Below are positions 23,415-38,033 of a stretch of 64,000 nucleotides of DNA, piece after piece. Position 1 is the stretch's first letter. Every line of letters begins with the position of its first letter. This DNA is from Eutreptiella sp. 'Long Island Sound 2002' (Eukaryota; Euglenozoa; Euglenophyceae; Eutreptiales; Eutreptiaceae). The position numbers were made by a program, and so were the translations under genes. The stretch covers positions 18,807,670-18,871,669 of the forward strand of contig OZ038399.1 in assembly GCA_964036045.1 (NCBI GenBank). Direction: 5' to 3'. Below the pieces are notes generated by a model. The model searched no databases. It saw nothing but the letters and a program-made list of their open reading frames with translations, and was not told where the DNA came from.

Positions 23415-26400
23415 TGCAAGGGAGCCTAAACCTCTCATTTGCACACACGGGCAAATTCGGGCAAATTCTCTGCTACACGTGCGACGTGGTTCGTATGGTA
23501 CACGAACAGCATGATGCAGCTTGTTCTGGCCGGAGGGTTGAGTGGTTGTGATATGGGCAATACCAATTTGAAATCGGCATTGTGCGGGCACGTACTGTTC
23601 GGTTCAACCTGGAAATAAGGTTATTCGCGTGCAAGGGAGCCTGAACCTCACATTTGCGCACACGGGCAAATTCGGGCAAATTCTCTGCTACACGTGCGGG
23701 GTGGTTCGTATGGTACACGAACATCATGATGCACCTTGTTTTGACCAGGGGGTTGAGTGGTCGAGATATGGGCAATACCAATTTGGAATGGTCATTGTGC
23801 GGGCACGCGCTGTTCAGTTCAAACTGAAAATAGCGTCCTTCACGTGCAAGGGAGCCTAAACCTCACATTTGCACACACGGGCAAATTCGGGCAAATTCTC
23901 TGCTACACGTGCGACGTGGTTCGTATGGTACACGAACAGCATAATGCAGCTTGTTCTGGCCGGAGGGTTGAGTGGTCGAGATATGGGCAATACCAATTTG
24001 GAATGGTCATTGTGCGGGCACGCACTGTTCAGTTCAACCTGAAAATAGCGTCTTTCACGTGCAAGGGAGCCCAAACCTCACATTTGCATACACGGGCAAA
24101 TTCGGGCAAATTCTCTGCTACACGTGCGACGTGGTTCGTATTGTACACGAATAGCATGATGCAGCTTGTTGTGGCCAGAGGGTTGAGTGGTTGTGATATG
24201 GGCAATACCAATTTGAAATGGGCATTGTGCGGGCACGTACTGTTCGGTTCAACCTGGAAATAAGGTTATTCGCGTGCAAGGGAGCCTGAACCTCACATTT
24301 GCGCACACGGGCAAATTCGGGCAAATTCTCTGCTACACGTGCGAGGTGGTTCGTATGGTACACGAACATCATGATGCACCTTGTTTTGACCAGGGGGTTG
24401 AGTGGTCGAGATATGGGCAATACCAATTTGAAATGGTCATTGTGCGGGCACGCACTGTTCAGTTCAACCTGAAAATAGCGTCCTTCACGTGCAAGGGAGC
24501 CTAAACCTCACATTTGCACACACGGGCAAATTCGGGCAAATTCTCTGCCACACGTGCGACGTGGTTCGTATGGTACACGAACAGCATGATGCAGCTTGTT
24601 CTGGCCAGAGGGTTGAGTGGTTGTGATATGGGCAATACAATTTGAAATGGGCATTGTGCGGGCACGTACTGTTCAGTTCAACCTGAAAATAGCGTCACTC
24701 ATGTGCAAGGTAGCCTGAACCTCACATTTGCACACACGGGCAAATTCGGGCAAATTCTCTGCTACATGTGCGAGGTGGTTCGTATGGTACACGAACATCA
24801 TGATGCACCTTGTTTTGACCAGGGGGTTGAGTGGTCGAGATATGGGCAATACCAATTTGAAATGGTCATTGTGCGGGCACGCACTGTTCAGTTCAACCTG
24901 AAAATAGCGTCCTTCGCGTGCAAGGGAGCCTAAACCTCACATTTGCACACACGGGCAAATTCGGGCAAATTCTCTGCTACACGTGCAACGTGGTTCGTAT
25001 GGTACACGAACAGCATGATGCAGCTTGTTCTGGCCAGAGGGTTGAGTGGTTGTGATATGGGCAATACCAATTTGGAATGGTCATTGTGCGGGCACGTACT
25101 GTTCAGTTCAACCTGAAAATAGCGTCCTTCACGTGCAAGGGAGCCTAAACCTCACATTTGCACACACGGGCAAATTCGGGCAAATTCTCTGCTACACGTG
25201 CGACGTGGTTCGTATGGTACACGAACAGCATGATGCAGCTTGTTCTGGCCGGAGGGTTGAGTGGTTGTGATATGGGCAATACCAATTTGAAATCGGCATT
25301 GTGCGGGCACGTACTGTTCGGTTCAACCTGGAAATAAGGTTATTCGCGTGCAAGGGAGCCTGAACCTCACATTTGCGCACACGGGCAAATTCGGGCAAAT
25401 TCTCTGCTACACGTGCGGGGTGGTTCGTATGGTACACGAACATCATGATGCACCTTGTTTTGACCAGGGGGTTGAGTGGTCGAGATATGGGCAATACCAA
25501 TTTGGAATGGTCATTGTGCGGGCACGCGCTGTTCAGTTCAAACTGAAAATAGCGTCCTTCACGTGCAAGGGAGCCTAAACCTCACATTTGCACACACGGG
25601 CAAATTCGGGCAAATTCTCTGCTACACGTGCGACGTGGTTCGTATGGTACACGAACAGCATGATGCAGCTTGTTCTGGCCGGAGGGTTGAGTGGTCGAGA
25701 TATGGGCAATACCAATTTGGAATGGTCATTGTGCGGGCACGCACTGTTCAGTTCAACCTGAAAATAGCGTCTTTCACGTGCAAGGGAGCCCAAACCTCAC
25801 ATTTGCATACACGGGCAAATTCGGGCAAATTCTCTGCTACACGTGCGACGTGGTTCGTATTGTACACGAATAGCATGATGCAGCTTGTTGTGGCCAGAGG
25901 GTTGAGTGGTTGTGATATGGGCAATACCAATTTGAAATGGGCATTGTGCGGGCACGTACTGTTCGGTGCAACCTGGAAATAAGGTTATTCGCGTGCAAGG
26001 GAGCCTGAACCTCACATTTGCGCACACGGGCAAATTCGGGCAAATTCTCTGCTACACGTGCGAGGTGGTTCGTATGGTACACGAACATCATGATGCACCT
26101 TGTTTTGACCAGGGGGTTGAGTGGTCGAGATATGGGCAATACCAATTTGAAATGGTCATTGTGCGGGCACGCACTGTTCAGTTCAACCTGAAAATAGCGT
26201 CCTACGCGTGCAAGGGAGCCTAAACCTCACATTTGCACACAAGGGCAAATTCGGGCAAATTCTCTGCTACACGTGCGACGTGGTTCGTATGGTACACGAA
26301 CAGCATGATGCAGCTTGTTCTGGCCAGAGGGTTGAGTGGTTGTGATATGGGCAATACCAATTTGAAATGGGCATTGTGCGGGCACGTACTGTTCAGTTCA

Positions 26401-26638
26401 ACCTGAAAATAGCGTCACTCATGTGCAAGGTAGCCTGAACCTCACATTTGCACACACGGGCAAATTCGGGCAAATTCTCTGCTACATGTGCGAGGTGGTT
26501 CGTATGGTACACGAACATCATGATGCACCTTGTTTTGACCAGGGGGTTGAGTGGTCGAGATATGGGCAATACCAATTTGAAATGGTCATTGTGCGGGCAC
26601 GCACTGTTCAGTTCAACCTGAAAATAGCGTCCTACGCG
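23415..26638 (+). repeat. Seven-unit block copied at 1719 bp
   Basis: Copy 1 is about 23415-24918 and copy 2 about 25134-26638, with one unit between. Shared rare marks are cgcgctgttcag with ttcaaactg (23807, 25526), tctttcacgtgc with gagcccaaacc, tttgcatacacggg, cgtattgtacacgaatagc and caaggtagcc. The spacing is 1719 rather than 1720 because copy 1 lost one c near 24638 (gggcaatacaatttg). That deletion is absent from copy 2. In both copies the cccaaacc change removes a stop and leaves a long GTG-started frame (168 codons), which is a by-product. Confidence 0.92.
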
Positions 26639-27928
26639 TGCAAGGGAGCCTAAACCTCACATTTGCACACAAGGGCAAATTTGGGCAAATTCTCTGCTAC
26701 ACGTGCGACGTGGTTCGTATGGTACACGAACAGCATGATGCAGCTTGTTCTGGCCAGAGGGTTGAGTGGTTGTGATATGGGCAATACCAATTTGAAATGG
26801 GCATTGTGCGGGCACGTACTGTTCAGTTCAACCTGAAAATAGCGTCACTCATGTGCAAGGTAGCCTGAACCTCACATTTGCACACACGGGCAAATTCGGG
26901 CAAATTCTCTGCTACATGTGCGAGGTGGTTCGTATGGTACACGAACATCATGATGCACCTTGTTTTGACCAGGGGGTTGAGTGGTCGAGATATGGGCAAT
27001 ACCAATTTGAAATGGTCATTGTGCGGGCACGCACTGTTCAGTTCAACCTGAAAATAGCGTCCTTCGCGTGCAAGGGAGCCTAAACCTCACATTTGCACAC
27101 AAGGGCAAATTCGGGCAAATTCTCTGCTACACGTGCGACGTGGTTCGTATGGTACACGAACAGCATGATGCAGCTTGTTCTGGCCAGAGGGTTGAGTGGT
27201 TGTGATATGGGCAATACCAATTTGAAATGGGCATTGTGCGGGCACGTACTGTTCAGTTCAACCTGAAAATAGCGTCACTCATGTGCAAGGTAGCCTGAAC
27301 CTCACATTTGCACACACGGGCAAATTCGGGCAAATTCTCTGCTACATGTGCGAGGTGGTTCGTATGGTACACGAACATCATGATGCACCTTGTTTTGACC
27401 AGGGGGTTGAGTGGTCGAGATATGGGCAATACCAATTTGAAATGGTCATTGTGCGGGCACGCACTGTTCAGTTCAACCTGAAAATAGCGTCCTTCGCGTG
27501 CAAGGGAGCCTAAACCTCACATTTGCACACACGGGCAAATTCGGGCAAATTCTCTGCTACACGTGCAACGTGGTTCGTATGGTACACGAACAGCATGATG
27601 CAGCTTGTTCTGGCCAGAGGGTTGAGTGGTTGTGATATGGGCAATACCAATTTGAAATGGGCATTGTGCGGGCACGTACTGTTCAGTTCAACCTGAAAAT
27701 AGCGTCCTTCGTGTGCAAGGGAGCCTGAACCTCACATTTGCACACACGGGCAAATTCGGGTAAATTCTCTGCTACATGTGCGAGGTGGTTCGTATGGTAC
27801 ACGAACATCATGATGCACCTTGTTTTGACCAGGGGGTTGAGTGGTCGAGATATGGGCAATACCAATTTGGAATGGTCATTGTGTGGGCACGTACTGTTCA
27901 GTTCAACCTGAAAATAGTGTCCTTCGCG
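26209..27928 (+). repeat. 430-bp dimers, three near-identical plus one diverged
   Basis: Dimers at 26209, 26639 and 27069 each pair a type-b unit (acacaagggc, ttgtgat, ending cactcatg) with a type-a unit that begins tgcaaggtagcc. The acacaagggc and caaggtagcc marks are nearly confined to this place. A fourth dimer from 27499 keeps the alternation but lacks the marks. The first dimer is also the end of the preceding seven-unit block, so the dimer expansion followed that duplication. Confidence 0.88.
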
Positions 27929-30900
27929 TGCAAGGGAGCCTAAACCTCACATTTGCACACACACGCAAATTCGGGCAAATTCTCTACTACACGTGCGACG
28001 TGGTTCGTATGGTACACGAACAGCATGATGCAGCTTGTTCTGGCCGGAGGGTTGAGTGGTTGTGATATGGGCAATACCAATTTGAAATGGGCATTGTGCG
28101 GGCACGTACTGTGAAGTTCAACCTGAAAATAGCGTCACTCGTGTGCAAGGGAGCCTGAACCTCACATTTGCACACACGGGCAAATTCGGGCAAATTCTCT
28201 GCTACATGTGCGAGGTGGTTCGTATGGTACACGAACATCATGATGCACCTTGTTTTGACCAGGGGGTTGAGTGGTCGAGATATGGGCAATACCAATTTGA
28301 AATGGTCATTGTGCGGGCACGTACTGTTCAGTTCAACCTGAAAATAGCGTCCTTCGCGTGCAAGGGAGCCTAAACCTCACATTTGCCCACACGGGCAAAT
28401 TCGGGCAAATTCTCTGCTACACGTGCAACGTGGTTCGTATGGTACACGAACAGCATGATGCAGCTTGTTCTGGCCAGAGGGTTGAGTGGTTGTGATATGG
28501 GCAATACCAATTTGAAATGGGCATTGTGCGGGCACGTACTGTTCAGTTCAACCTGAAAATAGCTTCACTCGTGTGCAAGGGAGCCTGAACCTCACATTTG
28601 CACACACGGGCAAATTCGGGCAAATTCTCTGCTACATGTGCGAGGTGGTTCGTATGGTACACGAACATCATGATGCACCTTGTTTTGACCAGGGGGTTGA
28701 GTGGTCGAGATATGGGCAATACCAATTTGGAATGGTCATTGTGCGGGCACGCACTGTTCAGTTCAACCTCAAAATAGCGTCCTTCACGTGCAAGGGAGCC
28801 TAAACCTCACATTTGCACACACGGGCAAATTCGGGCAAATTCTCTGCCACACGTGCGACGTGGTTCGTATGGTACACGAACAGCATGATGCAGCTTGTTC
28901 TGGCCAGAGGGTTGAGTGGTTGTGATATGGGCAATACCAATTTGAAATGGGCATTGTGCGGGCACGTACTGTCAAGTTCAACCTGAAAATAGCGTCATTC
29001 GCGTGCAAGGGAGCCTGAACCTCACATTTGCACACACGTGCAAATTCGGGCAAATTCTCTGCTACACGTGCGAGGTGGTTCGTATGGTACACGAACATCA
29101 TGATGCACCTTGTTTTGACCAGGGGGTTGAGTGGTCGAGATATGGGCAATACCAATTTGGAATGGTCATTGTGCGGGCACGTACTGTTCAGTTCAACCCG
29201 AAAATAGCGTCACTCGTGTGCAAGGGAGCCTGAACCTCACATTTGCACACACGGGCAAATTCGGGCAAATTCTCTGCTACATGTGCGAGGTGGTTCGTAT
29301 GGTACACGAACATCATGATGCACCTTGTTTTGACCAGGGGTTTGAGTGGTCGAGATATGGGCAATACCAATTTGGAATGGTCATTGTGCGGGCACGCACT
29401 GTTCAGTTCAACCTGAAAATAGCGTCCTTCACGTGCAAGGGAGCCTAAACCTCACATTTGCACACACGGGCAAATTCGGGCAAATTCTCTGCTACACGTG
29501 CGACGTGGTTCGTATGGTACACGAACAGCATGATGCAGCTTGTTCTGGCCGGAGGGTTGAGTGGTTGTGATATGGGCAATACCAATTTGAAATGGGCATT
29601 GTGCGGGCACGTACTGTGAAGTTCAACCTGAAAATAGCCTCATTCGCGTGCAAGGGAGCCTGAACCTCACATTTGCACACACGGGCAAATTCGGGCAAAT
29701 TCTCTGCTACACGTGCGACGTGGTTCGTATGGTACACGAACAGCATGATGCAGCTTGTTCTGGCCGGAGGGTTGAGTGGTTGTGATATGGGCAATACCAA
29801 TTTGAAATGGGCATTGTGCGGGCACGTACTGTTCGGTTCAACCTGGAAATAGCGTCATTCGCGTGCAAGGGAGCCTAAAGCCCAGATTTGCGCACACGGG
29901 CAAATTCGGGCAAATTCTCTGCTACACGTGCGATGTGGTTCGTATGGTACACGAACAACATGCTGCAGCTTGTCCTGGCCAGATGGTTAAGTGGTCGAGA
30001 TATGGGCAATACCAATTTGAAATCGGCATTGTGCGGGCACGTACTGTTCGGTTCAACTTGGAAATAAGGTTATTCGCGTGCAAGGGAGCCTGAACCTCAC
30101 ATTTGCACACACGGGCAAATTCGGGCAAATTCTGTGCTACATGTGCGACGTGGTTCCTATGGTACACGAACATCATGATGCAGCTTTGTCTGGCCTGAGG
30201 GTTGAGTGGTCGAGATATGGGCAGTACCAATTTGAAATGGGCATTGTGCGGGCGCATACTGTTCAGTTCGACCTGAAAATAGCGTCCTTCGCGTGCTGGG
30301 GAGCCTTAGCCGCACATTTCCACACACGGGCAAATTCGGGCAAATTCTCTGCTACACGTGCGACGTGGTTCGTATGGTACACGAATAGCATGATACAGCT
30401 TGTTGTGGCCAGAGGGTTGAGTGGTTGAGATATGGGCAATACCAAATTGAAACGGCCATTGTGCGGGCACGTACTGTTCAGTTCAACCTGAAAATAGCGT
30501 CATTCGCGTGCAAGGGAGCCTAAAGCCCACATTTGCGCACACGGGCAAATTCGGGCAAATTCTCTGCTACACGTGCGACGTGGTTCGTATGGTACACGAA
30601 TAGCATGATGCAGCTTGTTGTGGCCAGAGGGTTGAGTGGTCGAGATATGGGCAATACCAAATTGAAACGGCCATTGTGCGGGCACGTACTGTTCAGTTCA
30701 ACCTGAAAATAGCGTCACTCGTGTGCAAGGGAGCCTAAACCTCACATTTGCACACACGGGCAAATTCGGGCAAATTCTCTGCTACACGTGCGACGAGGTT
30801 TGTATGGTACACGAACAGCATGATGCAGCTTGTTCTGGCCGGAGGGTTGAGTGGTCGCGATATGGGCAACACCAATTTGAAATGGGCATTGTGCGGGCAC

Positions 30901-32013
30901 GCACTGTTCAGTTCAACCTGAAAATAGCGTCCTTCACGTGCAAGGGAGCCTAAACCTCACATTTGCACACACGGGCAAATTCGGGCAAATTCTCTGCTAC
31001 ACGTGCGACGTGGTTCGTATGGTACGCGAACAGCATGATGCACCTTGTTCTGGCCGGAGGGTTGAGTGGTTGTGATATTGGCAATACCAATTTGGAATGG
31101 TCATTGTGCGGGCACGTACTGTGAAGTTCAACCTGAACGTAGCATCGTTCGGCTGCAAGGGAGCCTAAACCTCACATTTGCACACACGGGCAAATTCGGG
31201 CAAATTCTCTGCTACATGTGCGAGGTGGTTCGTATGGTACACGAACATCATGATGGAACTTGTTTTGACCAGGGGGTTGAGTGGTTGTGATATGGGCAAT
31301 ACCAATTTGAAATGGGCATTGTGCGGGCACGTACTGTGAAGTTCAACCTGAAAATAGCGTCATTCGCGTGCAAGGGAGCCTGAACCTCACATTTGCACAC
31401 ACGGGCAAATTCGGGCAAATTCTCTGCTACACGTGCGACGTGGTTCATATGGTACACGAACAGCATGATGCAGCTTGTTCTGGCCGGAGAGTTGAGTGGT
31501 TGTGATATGGGCAATACCAATTTGAAATGGGCATTGTGCGGGCACGTACTGTGAAGTTCAACCTGAAAATAGCGTCATTCGCGTGCAAGGGAGCCTAAAG
31601 CCCAGATTTGCGCACACGGGCAAATTCGGGCAAATTCTCTGCTACACGTGCGATGTGGTTCGTATGGTACACGAACAACATGCTGCAGCTTGTTCTGGCC
31701 AGAGGGTTAAGTGGTCGAGATATGGGCAATACCAATTTGAAATCGGCATTGTGCGGGCACGTACTGTTCGGTTCAACCTGGAAATAAGGTTATTCGCGTG
31801 CAAGGGAGCGTGAACCTCACATTTGCGCACACGGGCAAATTCGGGCAAATTCTCTGCTACACGTGCGGGGTGGTTCGTATGGTACACGAACATCATGATG
31901 CACCTTGTTTTGACCAGGGGGTTGAGTGGTCGAGATATGGCAAATACCAATTTGGAAAGGTCATTGTGCGGGCACGCACTGTTCAGTTCAACCTGAAAAT
32001 AGCGTCCTTCACG
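27929..32013 (+). repeat. Macro-block copy I (19 units)
   Basis: Nineteen units in a fixed order of types recur 6020 bp (28 units) downstream and again near 44.5 kb. The order includes a-b dimers, two units with tgaagttcaacctg, a type-d unit at 29864, the rare type-g unit at 30079, type-e units at 30294 and 30509, a type f unit at 30724, an acgtagc-tail unit ending near 31150, then b, d and c units. Copy-specific changes include gtgctggggagccttagcc near 30294, ttcggctgcaagg near 31146 and tatggcaaatacc near 31936. Confidence 0.88.
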
Positions 32014-33518
32014 TGCAAGGGAGCCTAAACCTCACATTTGCACACACGGGCAAATTCGGGCAAATTCTCTGCTACACGTGCGACGTGGTTCGTATGGTAC
32101 ACGAACAGCATGATGCAGCTTGTTCTGGCCGGAGGGTTGAGTGGTCGAGATTTGGGCAATACCAATTTGGAATGGTCATTGTGCGGGCACGCACTGTTCA
32201 GTTCAACCTGAAAATAGCGTCCTTCACGTGCAAGGGAGCCTAAACCTCACATTTGCACACACGGGCAAATTCGGGCAAATTCTCTGCTACACGTGCGACG
32301 TGGTTCGTATGGTACACGAACAGCATGATGCAGCTTGTTCTGGCCGGAGGGTTGAGTGGTTGTGATATGGGCAATACCAATTTGAAATGGGCATTGTGCG
32401 GGCACGTACTGTTCGGTTCAACCTGGAAATAAGGTTATTCGCGTGCAAGGGAGCCTGAACCTCACATTTGCGCACACGGGCAAATTCGGGCAAATTCTCT
32501 GCTACACGTGCGAGGTGGTTCGTATGGTACACGAACATCATGATGCACCTTGTTTTGACCAGGGGGTTGAGTGGTCGCGATATGGGCAATACCAATTTGA
32601 AATGGTCATTGTGCGGGCACGCACTGTTCAGTTCAACCTGAAAATAGCGTCCTACGCGTGCAAGGGAGCCTAAACCTCACATTTGCACACACGGGCAAAT
32701 TCGGGCAAATTCTCTGCTACACGTGCGACGTGGTTCGTATGGTACACGAACAGCATGATGCAGCTTGTTCTGGCCGGAGGGTTGAGTGGTTGTGATATGG
32801 GCAATACCAATTCGAAATAGGCATTGTGCGGGCACGTACTGTTCAGTTCAACCTGAAAATAGCGTCCTTCGCGTGCAAGGTAGCCTGAACCTCACATTTG
32901 CACACACGGGCAAATTCGGGCAAATTCTCTGCTACATGTGCGAGGTGGTTCGTATGGTACACGAACATCATGATGCACCTTGTTTTGACCAGGGGGTTGA
33001 GTGGTCGAGATATGGGCAATACCAATTTGAAATGGTCATTGTACGGGCACGCACTGTTCAGTTCAACCTGAAAATAGCGTCCTTCGCGTGCAAGGGAGCC
33101 TAAACCTCACATTTGCACACACGGGCAAATTCGGGCAAATTCTCTGCTACACGTGCGAGGTGGTTCGTATGGTACACGAACAGCATGATGCAGCTTGTTC
33201 TGGCCAGAGGGTTGAGTGGTTGTGATATGGGCAATACCAATTTGAAATGGGCATTGTGCGGGCACGTACTGTTCAGTTCAACCTGAAAATAGCGTCCTTC
33301 GTGTGCAAGGGAGCCTGAACCTCACATTTGCACACATGGGCAAATTCGGGCAAATTCTCTGCTACATGTGCGAGGTGGTTCGTATGGTACACGAACATCA
33401 TGATGCACCTTGTTTTGACCAGGGGGTTGAGTGGTCGAGATATGGCAAATACCAATTTGGAAAGGTCATTGTGCGGGCACGCACTGTTCAGTTCAACCTG
33501 AAAATAGCGTCCTTCACG
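32014..33518 (+). repeat. Units between macro-blocks I and II
   Basis: Seven units resembling the 23.4-27.9 kb region: cctacgcgtgc near 32651 and caaggtagcc near 32877 are marks of the 430-bp dimers, and tatggcaaatacc with ttggaaagg near 33442 repeats a mark of block I found 1505 bp upstream. The stretch looks like a contracted version of the dimer region next to block I. Confidence 0.75.
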
Positions 33519-36500
33519 TGCAAGGGAGCCTAAACCTCACATTTGCACACACGGGCAAATTCGGGCAAATTCTCTGCTACACGTGCGACGTGGTTCGTAT
33601 GGTACACGAATAGCATGATGCAGCTTGTTGTGGCCAGAGGGTTGAGTGGTTGAGATATGGGCAATACCAATTTGAAATCGGCATTGTGCGGGCACGTACT
33701 GTTCGGTTCAACCTGGAAATAAGGTTATTCGCGTGCAAGGGAGCCAGAACCTCACATTTGCGCACACGGGCAAATTCGGGCAAATTCTCTGCTACACGTG
33801 CGAGGTGGTTCGTATGGTACACGAACATCATGATGCACCTTGTTTTGACCAGGGGGTTGAGTGGTCGAGATATGCGCAATACCAATTTGGAATGGTCATT
33901 GTGCGGGCACGCACTGTTCAGTTCAACCTGAAAATAGCGTCCTTCGCGTGCAAGGGAGCCTAAACCTCACATTTGCACACACGGGCAAATTCGGGCAAAT
34001 TCTCTGCTACACGTGCGACGTGGTTCGTATGGTACACGAACAGCATGATGCAGCTTGTTCTGGCCGGAGGGTTGAGTGGTTGTGATATGGGCAATACCAA
34101 TTTGAAATGGGCATTGTGCGGGCACGTACTGTGAAGTTCAACCTGAAAATAGCGTCACTCGTGTGCAAGGGAGCCTGAACCTCACATTTGCACACACGGG
34201 CAAATTCGGGCAAATTCTCTGCTACATGTGCGAGGTGGTTCGTATGGTACACGAACATCATGATGCACCTTGTTTTGACCAGGGGGTTGAGTGGTCGAGA
34301 TATGGGCAATACCAATTTGAAATGGTCATTGTGCGGGCACGCACTGTTCAGTTCAACCTGAAAATAGCGTCCTTCGCGTGCAAGGGAGCCTAAACCTCAC
34401 ATTTGCGCACACGGGCAAATTCGGGCAAATTGTCTGCTACACGTGCAACGTGGTTCGTATGGTACACGAACAGCATGATGCAGCTTGTTCTGGCCAGAGG
34501 GTTGAGTGGTTGTGATATGGGCAATACCAATTTGAAATGGGCATTGTGCGGGCACGTACTGTTCAGTTCAACCTGAAAATAGCGTCACTCGTGTGCAAGG
34601 GAGCCTGAACCTCACACTTGCACACACGGGCAAATTCGGGCAAATTCTCTGCTACATGTGCGAGGTGGTTCGTATGGTACACGAACATCATGATGCACCT
34701 TGTTTTGACCAGGGGGTTGAGTGGTCGAGATATGGGCAATACCAATTTGGAATGGTCATTGTGCGGGCACGCACTCTTCAGTTCAACCTGAAAACAGCGT
34801 CCTTCACGTGCAAGGGAGCCTAAACCTCACATTTGCACACACGGGCAAATTCGGGCAAATTCTCTGCTATACGTGCGACGTGGTTCGTATGGTACACGAA
34901 CAGCATGATGCAGCTTGTTCTGGCCGGAGGGTTGAGTGGTTGTGATATGGGCAATACCAATTTGAAATGGGCATTGTGCGGGCACGTACTGTGAAGTTCA
35001 ACCTGAAAATAGCGTCATTCGCGTGCAAGGGAGCCTGAACCTCACATTTGCACACACGTGCAAATTCGGGCAAATTCTCTGCTACACGTGCGAGGTGGTT
35101 CGTATGGTACACGAACATCATGATGCACCTTGTTTTGACCAGGGGGTTGAGTGGTCGAGATATGGGCAATACCAATTTGGAATGGTCATTGTGCGGGCAC
35201 GTACTGTTCAGTTCAACCTGAAAATAGCGTCACTCGTGTGCAAGGGAGCCTGAACCTCACATTTGCACACACGGGCAAATTCGGGCAAATTCTCTGCTAC
35301 ACGTGCGAGGTGGTTCGTATGGTACACGAACATCATGATGCACCTTGTTTTGACCAGGGGCTTGAGTGGTCGCGATATGGGCAATACCAATTTGGAATGG
35401 TCATTGTGCGGGCACGCACTGTTCAGTTCAACCTGAAAATAGCGTCCTTCACGTGCAAGGGAGCCTAAACCTCACATTTGCACACACGGGCAAATTCGGG
35501 CAAATTCTCTGCTACACGTGCGACGTGGTTCGTATGGTACACGAACAGCATGATGCAGCTTGTTCTGGCCGGAGGGTTGGGTGGTTGTGATATGGGCAAT
35601 ACCAATTTGAAATGGGCATTGTGCGGGCACGTACTGTGAAGTTCAACCTGAAAATAGCCTCATTCGCGTGCAAGGGAGCCTGAACCTCACATTTGCACAC
35701 ACGGGCAAATTCGGGCAAATTCTCTGCTACACGTGCGACGTGGTTCGTATGGTACACGAACAGCATGATGCAGCTTGTTCTGGCCGGAGGGTTGAGTGGT
35801 TGTGATATGGGCAATACCAATTTGAAATGGTCATTGTGCGGGCACGCACTGTTCAGTTCAACCTGAAAATGGCGTCATTCGCGTGCAAGGGAGCCTAAAG
35901 CCCAGATTTGCGCACACGGGCAAATTCGGGCAAATTCTCTGCTACACGTGCGATGTGGTTCGTATGGTACACGAACAACATGCTGCAGCTTGTTCTGGCC
36001 GGAGGGTTGAGTGGTTGTGATATGGGCAATACCAATTTGAAATGGTCATTGTGCGGGCACGCACTGTTCAGTTCAACCTGAAAATAGCGTCATTCGCGTG
36101 CAAGGGAGCCTAAACCTCACATTTGCACACACGGGCAAATTCGGGCAAATTCTCTGCTACATGTGCGAGGTGGTTCCTATGGTACACGAACATCATGATG
36201 CAGCTTTGTCTGGCCTGAGGGTTGAGTGGTCGAGATATGGGCAGTACCAATTTGAAATGGGCATTGTGCGGGCACATACTGTTCAGTTCGACCTGAAAAT
36301 AGCGTCCTTCGCGTGCCGGGGAGCCTAAGCCGCACATTTCCACACACGGGCGAATTGGGACAAATTCTCTGCTACACGTGGGACGTGGTTCGTATGGTAC
36401 ACGAATAGCATGATGCAGCTTGATGTGGCCAGAGGGTTGAGTGGTTGAGATATGGGCAATACCAAATTGAAACGGCCATTGTGCGGGCACGTACTGTTCA

Positions 36501-38033
36501 GTTCAACCTGAAAATAGCGTCATTCGCGTGCAAGGGAGCCTAAAGCCCACATTTGCGCACACGGGCGAATTGGGACAAATTCTCTGCTACACGTGCGACG
36601 TGGTTCGTATGGTACACGAATAGCATTATGCAGCTTGTTGTGGCCAGAGGGTTGAGTGGTCGAGATATGGGCAATACCGAATTGAAAAGGCCATTGTGCG
36701 GGCACGTACTGTTCAGTTCAACCTGAAAATAGCGTCACTCGTGTGCAAGGGAGCCTAAACCTCACATTTGCACACACGGGCAAATTCGGGCAAATTCTCT
36801 GCTACACGTGCGACGTGGTTTGTATGGTACACGAACAGCATGATGCAGCTTGTTCTGGCCGGAGGGTTGAGTGGTCGCGATATGGGCAACACCAATTTGA
36901 AATGGGCATTGTGCGGGCACGCACTGTTCAGTTCAACCTGAAATTAGCGTCCTTCACGTGCAAGGGAGCCTAAACCTCACATTTGCACACACGGGCAAAT
37001 TCGGGCAAATTCTCTGCTACACGTGCGACGTGGTTCGTATGGTACGCGAACAGCATGATGCACCTTGTTCTGGCCGGAGGGTTGAGTGGTTGTGATATGG
37101 GCAATACCAATTTGAAATGGGCATTGTGCGGGCACGTACTGTGAAGTTCAACCTGAACGTAGCGTCGTTCACCTGCAAGGGAGCCTAAACCTCACATTTG
37201 CACACACGGGCAAATTCGGGCAAATTCTCTGCTTCATGTGCGAGGTGGTTCGTATGGTACACGAACATCATGATGCAACTTGTTTTGACCAGGGGGTTGA
37301 GTGGTTGTGATATGGGCAATACCAATTTGAAATGGGCATTGTGCGGGCACGTACTGTGAAGTTCAACCTGAAAATAGCGTCATTCGCGTGCAAGGGAGCC
37401 TGAACCTCACATTTGCACACACGGGCAAATTCGGGCAAATTCTCTGCTACACGTGCGACGTGGTTCATATGGTACACGAACAGCATGATGCAGCTTGTTC
37501 TGGCCGGAGGGTTGAGTGGTTGTGATATGGGCAATACCAATTTGAAATGGGCATCGTGCGGGCACGTACTGTGAAGTTCAACCTGAAAATAGCGTCGTTC
37601 GCGTGCAAGGGAGCCTAAAACCCAGATTTGCGCACACGGGCAAATTCGGGCAAATTCTCTGCTACACGTGCGATGTGGTTCGTATGGTACACGAACAACA
37701 TGCTGCAGCTTGTTCTGGCCAGAGGGTTAAGTGGTCGAGATATGGGCAATACCAATTTGAAATCGGCATTGTGCGGGCACGTACTGTTCGGTTCAACCTG
37801 GAAATAAGGTTATTCGCGTGCAAGGGAGCCTGAACCTCACATTTGCGCACACGGGCAAATTCGGGCAAATTCTCTGCTACACGTGCGGGGTGGTTCGTAT
37901 GGTACACGAACATCATGATGCACCTTGTTTTGACCAGGGGGTTGAATGGTCGAGATATGAGCAATACCAATTTGGAATGGTCATTGTGCGGGCACGCACT
38001 GTTCAGTTCAACCTGAAAATAGCGTCCTTCACG
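33519..38033 (+). repeat. Macro-block copy II (19 units plus 2-unit lead)
   Basis: Units 33949-38033 align with copy I at exactly 6020 bp throughout, without internal indels. Two leading units (33519-33948; type e, then one with gatatgcgcaat near 33872) are shared with copy III but not with copy I. Type g lies at 36099 and is followed by the ccgcacatttccac/gggcgaattgggac unit at 36314. Copy-specific changes include acacgtgggacgtgg near 36373 and gatatgagcaatacc near 37956. Confidence 0.88.

Noticed and set aside
23757-25982. Open frames of 168 codons on the + strand at 23757-24263 and 25476-25982, and 158 codons on the - strand at 61304-61780
   Set aside because: They start at GTG, not ATG, recur as copies of the repeat, exist because cccaaacc or similar changes remove a stop, and change frame at each 215-bp unit. 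No codon bias, domain or signal is visible.
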